DNA from: Hofstenia miamia
Lineage: Eukaryota > Xenacoelomorpha > Acoela > Hofsteniidae
NCBI GenBank assembly: GCA_900660155.1
Contig: CABFPE010000547.1
Coordinates: 429,163-493,162, forward strand
Reading direction: 5' to 3'
Length of the DNA: 64,000 nucleotides
Shown piece after piece: positions 34,902 to 47,345 of the stretch; position 1 is the first letter of the stretch, and each line of letters opens with the position of its first letter. The notes under the pieces were generated by a model. The model did not search any database. It was not told the DNA's origin and saw only the letters and a program-made list of their open reading frames with translations. The position numbers and the translations under genes were made by a program.

Positions 34902-35862
34902 ATGAATGATACAAATAATGGGACGTATAGAAATCCTGGTGGCTACTATAGAGATTATTTCATATTTTCTCAAATCCTTGTGATTGGTTTCATTGGGATT
35001 CCGAACAATGTCATTGTTCTATGCATTTGCAAATGGCATCCATTCGTGAAGAAAGTATCAACAAACATTTATCTTGTTCAACTAACATTCGCAGATCTTC
35101 TCAATTGCTGTGTTTTTGTGATTGTTAATTTACCATTTGTCATCTTTCCTGAAGAATTCCTACTTAATGAGTTTCTGCATGCATGCTCAATTTGGAGTTC
35201 CTTAAGCATATTTACATTTTTCCATTCAACTTATATGATCGTACTCATCACAATGGACAGAGTTATCAATGCATGCACTATTGTTTTAGCCAAAAAAATT
35301 AGATAGTAAATTCTGGGGGCAGTTTTTTTGTATTGCTGTCATAGCGCATTCAGCATTTCATGCCATTATTCAATTTGATATCTATGAGTTATTTCCAAGT
35401 ACTGTAACATGGAGAGGACGACCTTACAGCGGTTTTCGATGCTATCGTACAAGTGATTATTCTCAAATAGTTACCCTGGCATTTGGTTACACCTTACCAC
35501 TTGCATTCATTAGTGCTGGAAATGTAACAATTGCAGTTCGCTTAATGCATAGAGCCTACACTACGAGAAAAAAGTTTAAGAAAACCAAGAGTAAAGACGA
35601 TTTCCGTGTAACTTTAACACTTGTGTCATGCTGTGTAACCTTAATAGGATTGTATCTACCAGATTATATATTTGAGTTTCATCATTTAATGCAAACCCCA
35701 CAACGGCAATTAAAACTTTGGGGAAAGCCTTTGTACTATTTACTATCATCAATTTTACAAGGAATGAGAAATTTTAATTCTTTAGTGAACTTCTATATTT
35801 TTATAATTACCAATAAAAACTTCAGAAATTCTTTTCTAATGTACATACAAATGAAATGCTGA
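34902..35862 (+). CDS. Rhodopsin-like (class A) GPCR, single exon, one frame change
   Basis: Seven-transmembrane receptor of about 319 residues with a very short C tail. Residues 1-18 are extracellular with two N-glycosylation sites (N2-D-T, N6-G-T). TM1 is about 20-43 with G-I-P-N-N (N36 = N1.50). TM2 has L-T-F-A-D (D65 = D2.50). C95 precedes TM3 and can pair with the Cys of F-R-C-Y-R in loop 2. TM3 ends M-D-R-V, a DRY variant. Beyond the frame change come TM4, TM5 (G-Y-T-L-P), TM6 with L-P-D-Y in place of CWxP, and TM7 ending N-S-L-V-N-F-Y, an NPxxY variant. The frame shifts once, at an A7 run near 35292-35298 just after TM3, and the second half stays fully open. This may be a homopolymer error or a young pseudogene. 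The conserved landmarks suggest a peptide or orphan receptor, but the ligand cannot be inferred. Single-exon GPCRs are common in invertebrate expansions. Confidence 0.8.
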
Positions 35863-36199
35863 ATATAGCATAAACTTTGTATAGTTAATTGTGTTAATGT
35901 TATGCAACTAGATTATTGCATGTGCTGATAAGTTCTAAGCAAATTTTGTTATAAATGTATTGTAATTAATCAAATTATTTTAGTGCTGTTAAATTTACGT
36001 TGATATTTTGCAGTAACTTTGTAAGATTAGCATTTACTGAAATGATTAAATTTTTTAGCTCTTTGTTCAAGGTGCATAATACAATTTGCGCAATACTGAT
36101 ATTGGGTTTCGTAGTCAAGCCAGAGATGGAATTGGGTCAGCATAGCCAAGCCGAGCGATGCTTGAGTTAAGGTATTTCTAAAAATAACTTCCTATTAGC

Positions 36200-37853
36200 C
36201 AAGGGCGCAACCAACTTCAAATTTTAGAGGGGGCACATTATTTTTTGCAACTTAAGACGATTCAATACTGACTATTTTTGTTCAAACCTTTCTGTGCAAT
36301 TTTGTGTGCTACACTGTGTATTTCCTTATCAACATTCTGGACAAAATTTGCCAGCATAGAATTCATTTTATATGCACTAGAATATAAATGTATTTTTACA
36401 TAGATACAGGATGAATAATAAGTAACATCAATATTATTTTTGAAATATTAAAGTTTGATTACAATGAAATGAAAGATTATTGAATACACAATAAAAAAAT
36501 TACTAAAGTCACAGAAAGTTATAAAAGTAACCACAAACTTTCTGAATTACAAGTTGACATCTTTGTACAAAATTATTCCCACCACGTAGCAATTTAGTGA
36601 TATTTACTTCATTAATTATCTGAAAAATTGGTTCTTCAGTAGAGGTGTGTGGGACCAGTTATATTTGGTCTCGGTCCCGTCCGATCCCTGGTCAAAAAGA
36701 TTTTTTCCGTCCCAGTTCCGAAAAGTTCATTGTGCTTCCGGTTGTAGGAACTAATATAAAACTAAATGTAATAAAATTTATACAAATTGCATTCTTCTTA
36801 TTCAAAGAAATGTTTAATGTTTAAAATATTGGGGCGTAAATTCTTCATAATATGTACATATAGGTATCTGGTCCCCAAAAAGTTGGTCCCAGTTTCAGTC
36901 TCGTCCCGTATCTGGTAACGCAACATTATTTTCGGTCCCGGTATCCAGTCCTAGCTCCTGTGGGAAATATGTAACGATCCCCCACACATCAATTCTTCAC
37001 GTCATCAAGAGTTTATGGTATGAAAGCATGGTAGACACGACTTCAATATATCCCACAAACAATAAGCCATTGGAGATAGATCTGGTAATCTTGGTGGCCA
37101 TCGTAGTCTCACAGCAATGAAAATGATGTGATTTGTCAGCAGTTGAATTTGCCGAGGCATTCCCAAGCGTCTAGCATTTGTAATTCGCTTTATTGTACAT
37201 TCAATAACGTTTCATTCATTCCAATCAAGCGTTTACTATGTTGTAATTTTGAAAAATATAATTGAAGTGACTTATTTACCTTCTACATTATTGTTTACTG
37301 TTTTAAACTAAATGGCAATGTTACTACAAAAATTTTCTTGAACAATATAGAAACTTTCAAATAAAAGAGGAAATGCTGCAATTAATTACAGTTTTTGATT
37401 TTTCAGCAATTACGAGGCTATATTCCATGAAATTTTCTTGATGTAGCGAAAGAATATATGTGATATTCGAAAAAAATAAAAAAGCTCCCTTTGGGATGAA
37501 GCTGAAAAATGCTTGCATTCAGAACATCAGAAATTTTTAAAATTGGTTACGAAAAACGCAATTTTATCCGAACTATGATCAACATAGGCAATCAAATATA
37601 TTTAAATATATTTAAATTTATGTCATATTATTGCAAACGTTAATTATATTCTAGTTAATAAACAGAAAAAGTAGGGTAAATTATGCATCATCGTTTATAC
37701 AAATGATTTCAAATCATTTCAAATATGTAAAAATGTTCCCTGTTAAAATCCATCTCAAATAGTTGAATCTTAGTCAGTTTTATTAAAATTTCTAATAAAT
37801 TCAAAATTTATTGAGGGCATGTGCCCCTTCAGTATCCTCTTGGTTGTTCCCTG
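36200..37853. mobile_element. hAT-like non-autonomous element with a nested MITE
   Basis: The left end CAAGGGCGCAACCAAC, with a GGGGGCACA box about 40 bp inside, is matched by an inverted right end, CAGGGAACAACCAAGAGG with GGGGCACA. Both follow the pattern of the other CAG-x-GGCG ends in the window. The interior has no recognised transposase. The flanking 8-mers (CTATTAGC, ATGAACAG) do not match, so either the insertion is old or one end is misplaced. It contains the better-defined MITE at 36640-36992. Confidence 0.45.
36640..36992. mobile_element. hAT-type MITE with 8-bp target duplication
   Basis: About 353 bp with ends TAGAGGTGTGTGGGACC (left) and, inverted, TTGATGTGTGGGGGATCG (right). 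It is rich in GGTCCCG / CGGGACC words. The flanking octamers TTCTTCAG (36632-36639) and TTCTTCAC (36993-37000) match at 7 of 8 positions, the target-site length typical of hAT transposition. There is no coding capacity, so it needs a transposase in trans. It is inserted in the interior of the element at 36200-37853. Confidence 0.75.
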
Positions 37854-40800
37854 ATGAACAGTGCATGAAAACTTTCCCAATTCCAATGGGTGGAATATAG
37901 TTTATAAACAATGTGTTGAAAAATAAAGTTTAGAATTTTGGTTTTTTTCATTCTCAGTAGATTTTGCTATAAGTTTAAAACAGACTCAAAATCTAAGATT
38001 TTTTTTGGCAATAATCATGAAATGGCATTAATTAAAATGGTGTTGGGATTGTGTCTAAATATTCAGCTCATGTTCATCTCTGGGTAAGAGCGATATTTTC
38101 AAGGAGCCAAGAAATTATATCAATTCTTGATGCCATCGAAGATAACACTGCATGTGATTAATAATATACTTCAATATTATTCTGTACTGTTTGTATGCAT
38201 ATATAAGATTAAAGTGCTGTAGATTCTTACATTATAGATTAAATAAAAAGATTAAGTTGTGCCTGCAATTTTTAGATTGTAGGAATTTATTGAATGTTAC
38301 ACCTATAAATTATTCAATTAAATTGTCAACTAAATGAAAAACTTTTAGCGAAAAAAATCAGTTTTTAGTAAAAAATTTTTAATATATTGCACATTTGCCA
38401 GATACTTTTGATAATTAATTTTTGTTTTCCTATATTATTGAAAGATTCTGAGTTGTTGGGTAAGACCCTGATCCACAAGTGCCAAGCCCAGATAGAAAAA
38501 TGAGCCCAGCTAATTTCACAAGAAACTTCATTTTTCAAAAAATTTGTTTTTTGTAATAGGCGAATTTAAATTTTATTTTAGGTTTTCCAACTAACTGGTT
38601 TGTAGAGGTGATTTTCCGTGGATATGTATTTACAAAATATCTCATTACGATTAACGTATTCTGATTAGAATGCAGTTTGCCTGATTTTACAAAGTAGCGA
38701 TAAATTCAATTTGAACTTTAAAGCACAATATGAATTTTCAAGCAGAACTACATGATGGGTAACATTTTCTATAATAAAATATTCAATATTCAATTTTGAA
38801 TTATGTTTTTTGTTATTTTTTGCCAGCATGGATGATCAGATATTTTGAAAATTATAAAATATTTCGAGTCATATAAAATGATTTGAGTTATAATTTTTTC
38901 AATTAACTTCAGAGATTTTACTTTAGGTAAACCTACATGTAATACAAGTTCTTAGTAAATACAATTCATTATAAATTTTTCTAAGCAATTTACATTTTTA
39001 ATCTCTACAATTTTTATTCATTCTAATTTGAACAAAACAAAGTGAATAATGTTGAAAAACATTGAGATACATGTACCGATTACGATGTTAGTAAAACCTT
39101 CACTCTACTAATGTTCCCATATAAGAACAAGGTAAAAAAACCATCTCCTATTCTGCTCTGATGTCCCAAATTGTCTGGGAGGACCTCAGTTGGGTCGCTC
39201 CAATAATAATATTGTTCTATTAGTCTCTGGAAGGGATTCAACAAATTTCACACACTTTAGAGTCGATTGTATGCGCAAGTAATACAATTACTAGTAAGTG
39301 CTTTAGTTTGCTACCTTCACATTTAAATGGACTTATTTTTTGAAGTAGCTAAGAACATTATTGTTATAGGTTTTATCAAATATACGATTCTATTCTATTC
39401 TATGTCATATCCTTACTCCTTCGCACCTCAAAAGTATTTTCTTTGCATCAACCCGCATAGAGGGTAGACATACATGAAAATTGCTCTTCAAGATTCTGAT
39501 TTCCTAATTGAACAATCAGATAGGTTTTTTATCAAAATAGAACAAAATGGTAAAACTTTTTTTGACGGATACCTTAAAACTTAGCCCTAAACGCACTGAA
39601 TTATAAATTGTTAATAATGCAATGAGGGGGCTGATTCGCCATCCTCACTCTTTTATTTCAAGGCAATTAATGATTGAGTAGTGAGCTTTGGCACATTGAA
39701 AGATACACCTTTGAACTACATCTTTGCAAATTTTCAAAATAAATATCCTCGTTGGTTTTGGCTTTATATGCAAATGAAACTGTGGCGTCATCAAATGTTG
39801 GAAAAAATTAAGGTGAAAAGACCCTAAATTCAATGAGCATCAAAAGCAGAAGGAAGCAGTTTAATTAGCTAATATTCATTCTAGTTATTGTCAAAGACTT
39901 ACTCTAACAAGAAAACGAAAAATCCAATCAAGGTCAGGCAGTATTACGTAATCATGGTAACCATTTCTAAAAATGAATGAATAAATTAGAAATAAAGTCA
40001 ATGGATAAATAATTTATTTTTCAAAAATCAAATACTTAACGTAATAATAAATATTAAGTTTTCATTGAAGGCCACCCCCATTTTTCAGCCCGGGTTCAGC
40101 ATCAATGCTTCTAGAAATTTAGACCACTTTTCATATGGTACATATTAATATTTAGTCATTATTTCCCTTCTATTTTCAAAATATAGCACCAAATGAATTG
40201 ATCATATTTTCATTATTTTAGGTTTGATTCCCTGATGAAAGTATGACACTGATTTTCACCACAGACCTTCTAAGGCCTTGTTTTATAAGATAAACTATTT
40301 TGTTACCAATATTTTATTGCGACAGTGATTCCAAGAACGACAAATCAACAAGAACTGGCGTAATACTTAATTTCATAGTGGCCCCTGTAAAAAATAATTC
40401 AGCCTAACATTTTTTTGACAAGCCTGCCTCTTAATGAAGTTTACTCATTTATCAATTTATTGTCTAAATATATCTATATCTTTTAAAATATTAATAATCT
40501 TAAATGCATGTTGCACCAAAAATTTTTGAAATTTTTGCTAAAATAATTTTGTTCAAATTCCCCCTTGACACAGGCCTCAATTAAAAAAATCATTCCTCTC
40601 TTACATTATCTTGTTCTCAGTTAGATTTTAGGAAAATTCAGAAAAAATAAGCTAAAAAATAATTTCAGGCAAAGTTATCGACAAGCAGCAACTTGGGCCA
40701 CCCCTCAGTGTTTTTAAGGTAAACTACTATCAACCTCACAGTTTGTAAGAAGATGGCAATCTTGAATAACATGTTTTCTACATTTGTTTTACATATTATA

Positions 40801-41335
40801 GCCTAGTATAGGAAATATCGTTTTATTTGTATATTAAGCTTATTTAGTGCCACTCCCGCACGTCATAAAATACTTTTTACCCACAGGAAAGCATGCTAGC
40901 ATATTTATAGCTACTTTTGCCAGCATGAGCAAACTTATTTACGCTTTTTATGTTAGCATTAGGTAGTGTATTTCAAGGAGTATTTAAGCAAAGGTGTTCT
41001 ATTATATCAATAATGCATAATTGAAAGTGCAATCTATAAGCTAATTGACAAAGAATTAAATACATTTTTTAAACTTTTCGAAATTCAGATAAAAATATGC
41101 AGTGCGGTGGAAAATTAAAAGCATGATTCTAAAACGACAAAAATTTTTTTTTCATCCCTATCTTTTGCTGTTGCTCTATAGTTGTTCATATATTGTTTTT
41201 CACAGTTAAAGCTACTATAAATTTCGTTAGTCTGAGAAATTTAGCGGAAAATGAAATAAACATATAAGAAATACGAAAGCAATTTGTGCAAAACTAAAAC
41301 AAATTTATAAAAATAGAATAATTAATAGCCGATAC
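37854..41335. other. No gene recognised
   Basis: AT-rich. No domain, RNA gene or transposon core was identified. Confidence 0.5.
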
Positions 41336-41339
41336 GCCG

Positions 41340-42310
41340 ACCATTGCTTGCTATAATGTTTTACGTCTTTTCTTACGTCAAATCGATGAGACCAACAATA
41401 GAATGAACACTGATGTGGTCCCATGCTTCTCGGATTGTTTGCCGTAGTTCAGCAGTAGTGTATACTTTCGTGCATCGCGATAATCATAAACTACAGGGCC
41501 CAGATAGTTTCGATTGGATTCAGGTCTGGAGACAAAGATGGCCAAGTAAGCAGTGTAATTTCCTGTTTTTGAAACCACTGTAATGTTTTGCGTGCATAGA
41601 ATGAATTTGAATAAAAAATTATAAAAGAAAACTTAACAAGCAATATACTTTAGGGATCGGTGCATTGTACTGTTGAAATAAAAAAGTTCCGCCACCAATA
41701 AGCTCTCCAATGAGATCCAAATTAAGATTATCCAGGCATTTTTTAATAGGAACCAGCAGTCAAAAGACCTTGAAGAAATTAGATTTCCAACTTTTCACCA
41801 AATTCAAAGTCGCCCATATCATTATTGAAAATCCACTACCTTGGCATTTAGAATAGAACTGAAAGTTGGACCCTAGGCCATGCCAAGTAATGTTTCAAGC
41901 AATCTAGGCTAACGAGGTTGAACTTTTTCTCATCTGTAAAGATGACATTTTCTAGACACTTTATTCCACAGCCTATTTTTCCTACCAAACTGTCTTCTAG
42001 CCTCTAAGTGGTGTGCTGGCAAACAAAGGTTACTTTGCTTGAGTTCACATGCCTCACTAAAGGAATTTTCCTTGCTATTGCATTGCAACTAATCGTCTTA
42101 CGGTCCTTTAGTTTGCGCAAAATTTGTGCGAAGTTTTTTAAATATTTTTCTAGGCCTTCCAACAGGTTTTGCACTATTCCCTTGTTTGCTGCATTAATAA
42201 ATTTGGAAACTGCTGAATTTGAGCTACTGATAATTCTGATACGCCTTTACCAGATGAATGGTATCCAGTAATCTCAAATTCTGTCAGTAGCTTAGCAAGT
42301 TGCATTGTTG
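41340..42310 (-). mobile_element. Tc1/mariner (Tc3-like) transposon remnant
   Basis: Minus-strand translation follows a Tc3-type transposase in order. An N-terminal helix-turn-helix-like stretch (S-S-N-S-A-V-S-K-F) lies near 42220. A-R-R-Q-F-G-R-K-N-R-L-W-N-K-V and V-I-F-T-D-E-K-K-F-N-L lie near 41900-41990; the D of T-D-E-K is a DDE catalytic Asp. Then N-L-V-S-L-D-C resembles the NLDGPDG motif. W-P-S-L-S-P-D-L-N-P-I-E-T-I-W, near 41500-41560, is the block holding the third catalytic acid. The region between about 41650 and 41850 is badly decayed, and several frame changes and stops are visible. The terminal inverted repeats were not found. It is a dead plain DNA transposon. Confidence 0.8.
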
Positions 42311-45300
42311 GTTGTGGGCGGAATCAATAAATGGTGATTCAATGTTGAAAATGAAATTCAGTGTGAAATTTTTTAGCGCGTTTCTTTAGTTTTTGTACAA
42401 TATGCATTGGTCGGTGTTTAATTGGTCACTGTGTTTGTTTGAAACTATGTCGCAACACCTACATTTATTTATTTTCTCAAGTGCGGGTGTCCTTTTCTTC
42501 CTGCTATAAATATTTAATGATTCATTATTAAAAATTTGAATGTATAAACATAGTCTTAATGAGTTAAAACTATAGTTTCTTTATTTTCGCACCACATTGT
42601 GGTTACTAAATGCTATCATTGTATTAACAATTCTATTGAATTCACAGTGCTAAACTACATTAAAAATATAATGAAAACTTTAATTGAAAAATTTAACAGA
42701 AATTTAACAAATATAAAAATCTGCCACTGCCCTCTTCAATTTTCGGGACTTCCTTATAAGTGGTGTGGAATTCGGCATTTTCCTATTGGCATCTCCTGAA
42801 TTTTCCAATTATTGCTAATTGCGAATTTCATAAATCTGCATTTGGAAAATCGGCTCTATAATGCATTTAAAATAAAATACTTATACGCAAGAATTCACTC
42901 AAAAGACATCACCAAATTATTATAAGATAAGAAATATATTGTATTTTTTGTGGAAGAAGAAATTCATAACATCATATTTTGTAATGATATCTTAGTTATT
43001 CACAAACCAATATCTGACTTAGCATACTACATAGTTTATGCCCTGTTCAAAAAAACTAATTTAAAAGTTACATAATGCGTATATCAATGGATGTGTTTTA
43101 CTGTCCGGAGGTGCCATGGGGCTTCGTACACCCCAGGTGATTTTGCATATGTGTATCTTATGTCAGGCAGAAGTGATAGTACTATTTATTTATGTAATTT
43201 CTTAGCACACTCTACTGAGCTAATGTACAACTCCACTCATTTACTTGCTGGCCAGTGAGCAGTGTAGAAACATGTTATTTGCGTTTTCGATACAGAAAGC
43301 CCACGGGCACCGCCAAGGTTGAGAAAGGGAGGGCACTTGCCTTCCCTGGAAAATAGGCATTTTATAATATTATTTGTACAGTAAGTGTTAAAAGGCAGAT
43401 ATACATTTATTATACATTTAACATTAATAAATTTTTAATAACAAAAAAATATGTATAATATATAAAAAGTATGTCAATCAAAACAAAACAATGATAACTT
43501 TGCAATGCAACAAAATGCAATAAGGTTGTTGCATCATGCATGCCTTGACTGCATCAGTTCATGTTATTCATGTTCACGAAATGCGAAATGATGACATTTT
43601 TTCCTTACTTCTAGCTTGGCACTGTAGGCATTAGACAGTGTAAATCAGTTCGCTTTAAGTTTTGACCACAGCTGTTTGAATTTCGTCGTGTTTGTACAGC
43701 TGCGTGTTTACTCTAATAATTTTTTTAAGTATATAGATTTTAAGAAAATAAAATGTGTTAAGTTATTAATTAATCTACCATCTATCACCCGTATTATCGA
43801 CTCCACAAGAGCGTCAATTTTTCTCAAATTCTAATGGTGGTTGCTCAGTTGCCCATTATTGAGACATTTACATACCTATTTTTCCAATAAAATACCTGTC
43901 ATATTATATTGAGTATATTCAAAAAAAATTTTTGCATTCATTGTTATAGCGTCACAATGTATCAATTCCTAGTGAGTGACATGTTTAACATAGAGGAACC
44001 GAGGTTGGTGAGGATTTTTTTATATGAACTATGCCAATTATATCATCCTAACAAACAAGCTATAAATTGACTGCCAATTAAGTACAAGAAACACCCAAAT
44101 CTACACTAGGCAAGATGGATGGAATTCTCCCGAAATATATGTTACTATAGCATATTTCTATTACCAGAATGTCGGCGCATCCTCCCTGAACATCTCCTCA
44201 AATACACTCCTAGGTGGTTGAGCAGTCAATATTCGATATGCCTAGTGCTAACCAAGACTCTGAACGTCCTGCAAAACTAATGGAGGGTTTTTTGCAAATT
44301 TAACAAGGTTTTAATTTTTGAATATATAGTTCAAAGCAAAAATTATTTTTTACTATTTTTATACTTTTTTTACATGTAGTACTAACCGTTTTTGAACTAT
44401 TTTTGTAGTAAAGCTTACTAGTAGTCTTTTTTTACAAAATTTCTAGAATATAGCAAGTTGAACTTCTTTCTTTTTGTTTAATTTTGTAAAAGTTGTTTAA
44501 TTTTTTTAAAAAAATCTAATTTTAGCTTTTTATATCATTTATTGTGGACATTTTTTTACTCAAAAATAAATGTAATTCAAATTTCCGTTATCTACACATA
44601 AAGGCTTTTTTGTGCATGGCTTCAACAAAAATTATTTTTGGTTATAGTATGTATTTATTTTAATTTGCCTGTCCTGGAAAAATTTCTAACAGATCTACTG
44701 AGAAAACTCCTCCATGCCATTTACTGTGCCATTTATTGAGATGTATATTATTCATATTAAGGTTCATTTTACTTAATTATCAACATATCTTAATAGTTTA
44801 TTATTTCTCACATAAAATTGTACATTATTGTCAAGTCATTAAATATATTTTTGTTAGTTTATGGTTTTGAAAAAAATATATTCTTTTCAAATTCTCAATG
44901 GACTACGAAATACATATAGAAACATTGAGGGAAATGGTTGATATAGATGAGGCAGGAACATTACATGATGAGGAATAAGATGAAGAGAAATGTGAAGCAG
45001 AAGAAGAAGGAGTTGCTCAAGATGAAATAGTAGAGGAAGAACAAAATATCAGATAAGGACAGGAGATCTAAAGCATATGAAGTGCTCGAGATTTAACATG
45101 ATGATGATACCAAAGAATCAAATGAAGAAAATGAGCAGCAGGCAAAAACCTATACAGGAAAAAATTATTGACAAAGATAGCACTGTCTTGAAATTGTTCC
45201 TTCACATCGTCAACGGCACAGACATGCACATAACAAATTCAAGGGTTCACCACCCATGATTTGTCATAAATATTTCTAAAAAATGGAGGCCAATAATTTC

Positions 45301-45569
45301 ATATATAATAATAAATTAGATTTGGTGTTGCAGAAGAGGTATTCATCAATGAGATATGTTTACTTTAAATCTCAATTAGAAATGCTATAATGCTTGCGGT
45401 TAGTAAATCATTTCTTGGAAAAATGTATTCTGCCACTTTAGACAAAATCAGAGAATCTGTAAATAATTTCATTGTTTGAGCTTTTTTCAGTCTATATATA
45501 TTGAAAATTCTAATAACAGTCTTTATTCGCCATATATGATGCATGGTTACGTACCTCTTGCCATCCACG
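42311..45569. other. No intact gene recognised
   Basis: Holds a probable orphan hAT-like end near 43304-43360 (CACGGGCACCGCCAAGG, then GGGAGGGCACTTGCC). It also holds an acidic open frame at 44898-45056, rich in Glu and Asp, with one in-frame stop and no recognised domain. Apart from these there is only AT-rich DNA. Confidence 0.45.
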
Positions 45570-46500
45570 AGTTCATTATTTGGAAGGGATGAGTCAACGT
45601 AATATAGCCCGACTTTTAGAGCGACCGCGAAGTACTGTCGAGGATATCATCATTGCCCATAGGCCAAAGTCCGGAAGACCAAAGAAGACATCCCAAACCT
45701 GCCAATTCATTCAAAGCGAAATCCCAGGAAGACTTCAGAGGAACTGCGCAAGGAATGAGCTGATTGTCACCTCGTGACTGCAAGAACTGTGCGAAACATC
45801 CTGAAGATGTATTCAATTGCGACTTTCGTAGCACCCAAAAAGCAATTCCTAACCTAAAAGCAAAGATTATGCAGGTTAAGTTGGGTCAAGTTGATGAGGG
45901 ACAATTCATCTGAACATTGTTGTAAATTTATATTTTCAGATGAGTCAAGATTTGACTTATACTCATCAAAAAGAATGTTGATAAAGACACCAGCAGGGCA
46001 GAAGTTCAGATTGTTGCGTCAATTTACTCGGGGGCTGTGAAGTATGATGGGAAGTCTGTAATGGTATGGGGTGCAATATGGAAGTGTGGTCTTCGCAAGA
46101 TTGTTCACATCAGTGGAACTCTCTGAAGATCTCAAAATGCTCGGATTCTAAAAAAGGAACTCTTGTCAATGCTTACAAGTGATTCAAAATATAAGCATTA
46201 TGGTGTTCCATGTCATACCTCAAAAGAAATGAAAAACTTTTTCGACAATAATGGGTCGCTATCCTTCTTGACTGGCCTGGCCAATCTCCAGACCTTGAAA
46301 TTATTGAAAATATATGGAAAAAGTTCAAATATCGAACTGGACAGCATACTCTTCACACTGAAGACGAGCTGTGGAGTGCAATAAAAAATTTTATACAATT
46401 CCCAACAGATTAATTGAAAGAATTTTTGCTTCAATCACTGATCACCTTAAAGCTGTTAATTGCTCAAAGGGACACCCTACAAATTTTATAATAGAGAATT
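45570..46500 (+). mobile_element. Tc1-like transposon remnant
   Basis: Translation in shifting frames follows a Tc1 transposase. It starts with G-M-S-Q-R-N-I-A-R-L-L and S-G-R-P-K-K-T-S, the paired-like helix-turn-helix and GRPR hook. Next are S-R-T-V-R-N-I-L-K and F-S-D-E-S-R-F, with the first DDE Asp, then G-K-S-V-M-V-W-G-A-I-W. The expected DNAPCHT block appears as V-P-C-H-T, so the second catalytic Asp is missing. The end reads H-L-K-A-V-N-C-S-K-G-T-P-Y-K-F, equivalent to the Tc1 C terminus. Multiple frame changes and stops make it inactive. The likely right end is near GGGACACCC at 46470. No matching left inverted repeat was found. It belongs to a lineage different from the Tc3-like copy at 41.3 kb. 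Confidence 0.85.
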
Positions 46501-46784
46501 TTGTTGCTAAGTGATTATATTGCATCAATTATTAATTTATGTATCTTATTTTGATTTTACATTTTTCGGATTTTCTTATTTGTTCAGATTTTTTCAGGTG
46601 GCCGAATACATTTTTCCGATACAAATTTTCTAATTTTGATTGAAAATTAATGGGAAATTTTTATTCTACAAATTTTATGGTATTAGACATACAGCTTTTC
46701 CTTTCTCAATCAAAGTAACACTTAGTTATAATCCTAAGCACACTCTATCCAATGAATGTTCATTATTTATTCAAAATAGCAGTA

Positions 46785-46793
46785 CTGTATATA

Positions 46794-46830
<37 letters not shown>

Positions 46831-47017
46831 NNNNNNNNNNNNNNNNNNNNNNNNNNNNNNNNNNNNNNNNNNNNNNNNNNNNNNNNNNNNNNNNNNNNNN
46901 NNNNNNNNNNNNNNNNNNNNNNNNNNNNNNNNNNNNNNNNNNNNNNNNNNNNNNNNNNNNNNNNNNNNNNNNNNNNNNNNNNNNNNNNNNNNNNNNNNNN
47001 NNNNNNNNNNNNNNNNN

Positions 47018-47047
<30 letters not shown>
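46785..47047. repeat. (TA)n microsatellite containing a 187-base N gap
   Basis: TA repeat on both sides of the Ns at 46831-47017. The gap is almost certainly unresolved TA repeat. The open frames reported across it are meaningless. Confidence 0.95.
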
Positions 47048-47053
<6 letters not shown>

Positions 47054-47345
47054 TCTAGCATCATTATAATTGGCCCTAAGAGCGGGCAAAAACATAGTGA
47101 TAGCGTCGTATCTATTCTCGTTCGGGCAAAACATCCTATAGAACTGCTTTAGCATAAACAATTTAGAGTAGCAAACAGGTATAGCAAACTAGAATAACTA
47201 CTGCGAATATGAACTCCACTTACATATAAGAATATGTGGCTATTAGTGCCGAAGTGAGACAACAAAGCTGCCATCTAGAATGTACAAAAGTCTGGATCAA
47301 CTAAATTCCAAAAATTGAACGGGCTTAAGCAGCTTGCGTAGACAG

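Noticed and set aside
46640-47152. Long open frames across 46640-47152 on both strands
   Set aside because: They are made of TA repeat and Ns only.
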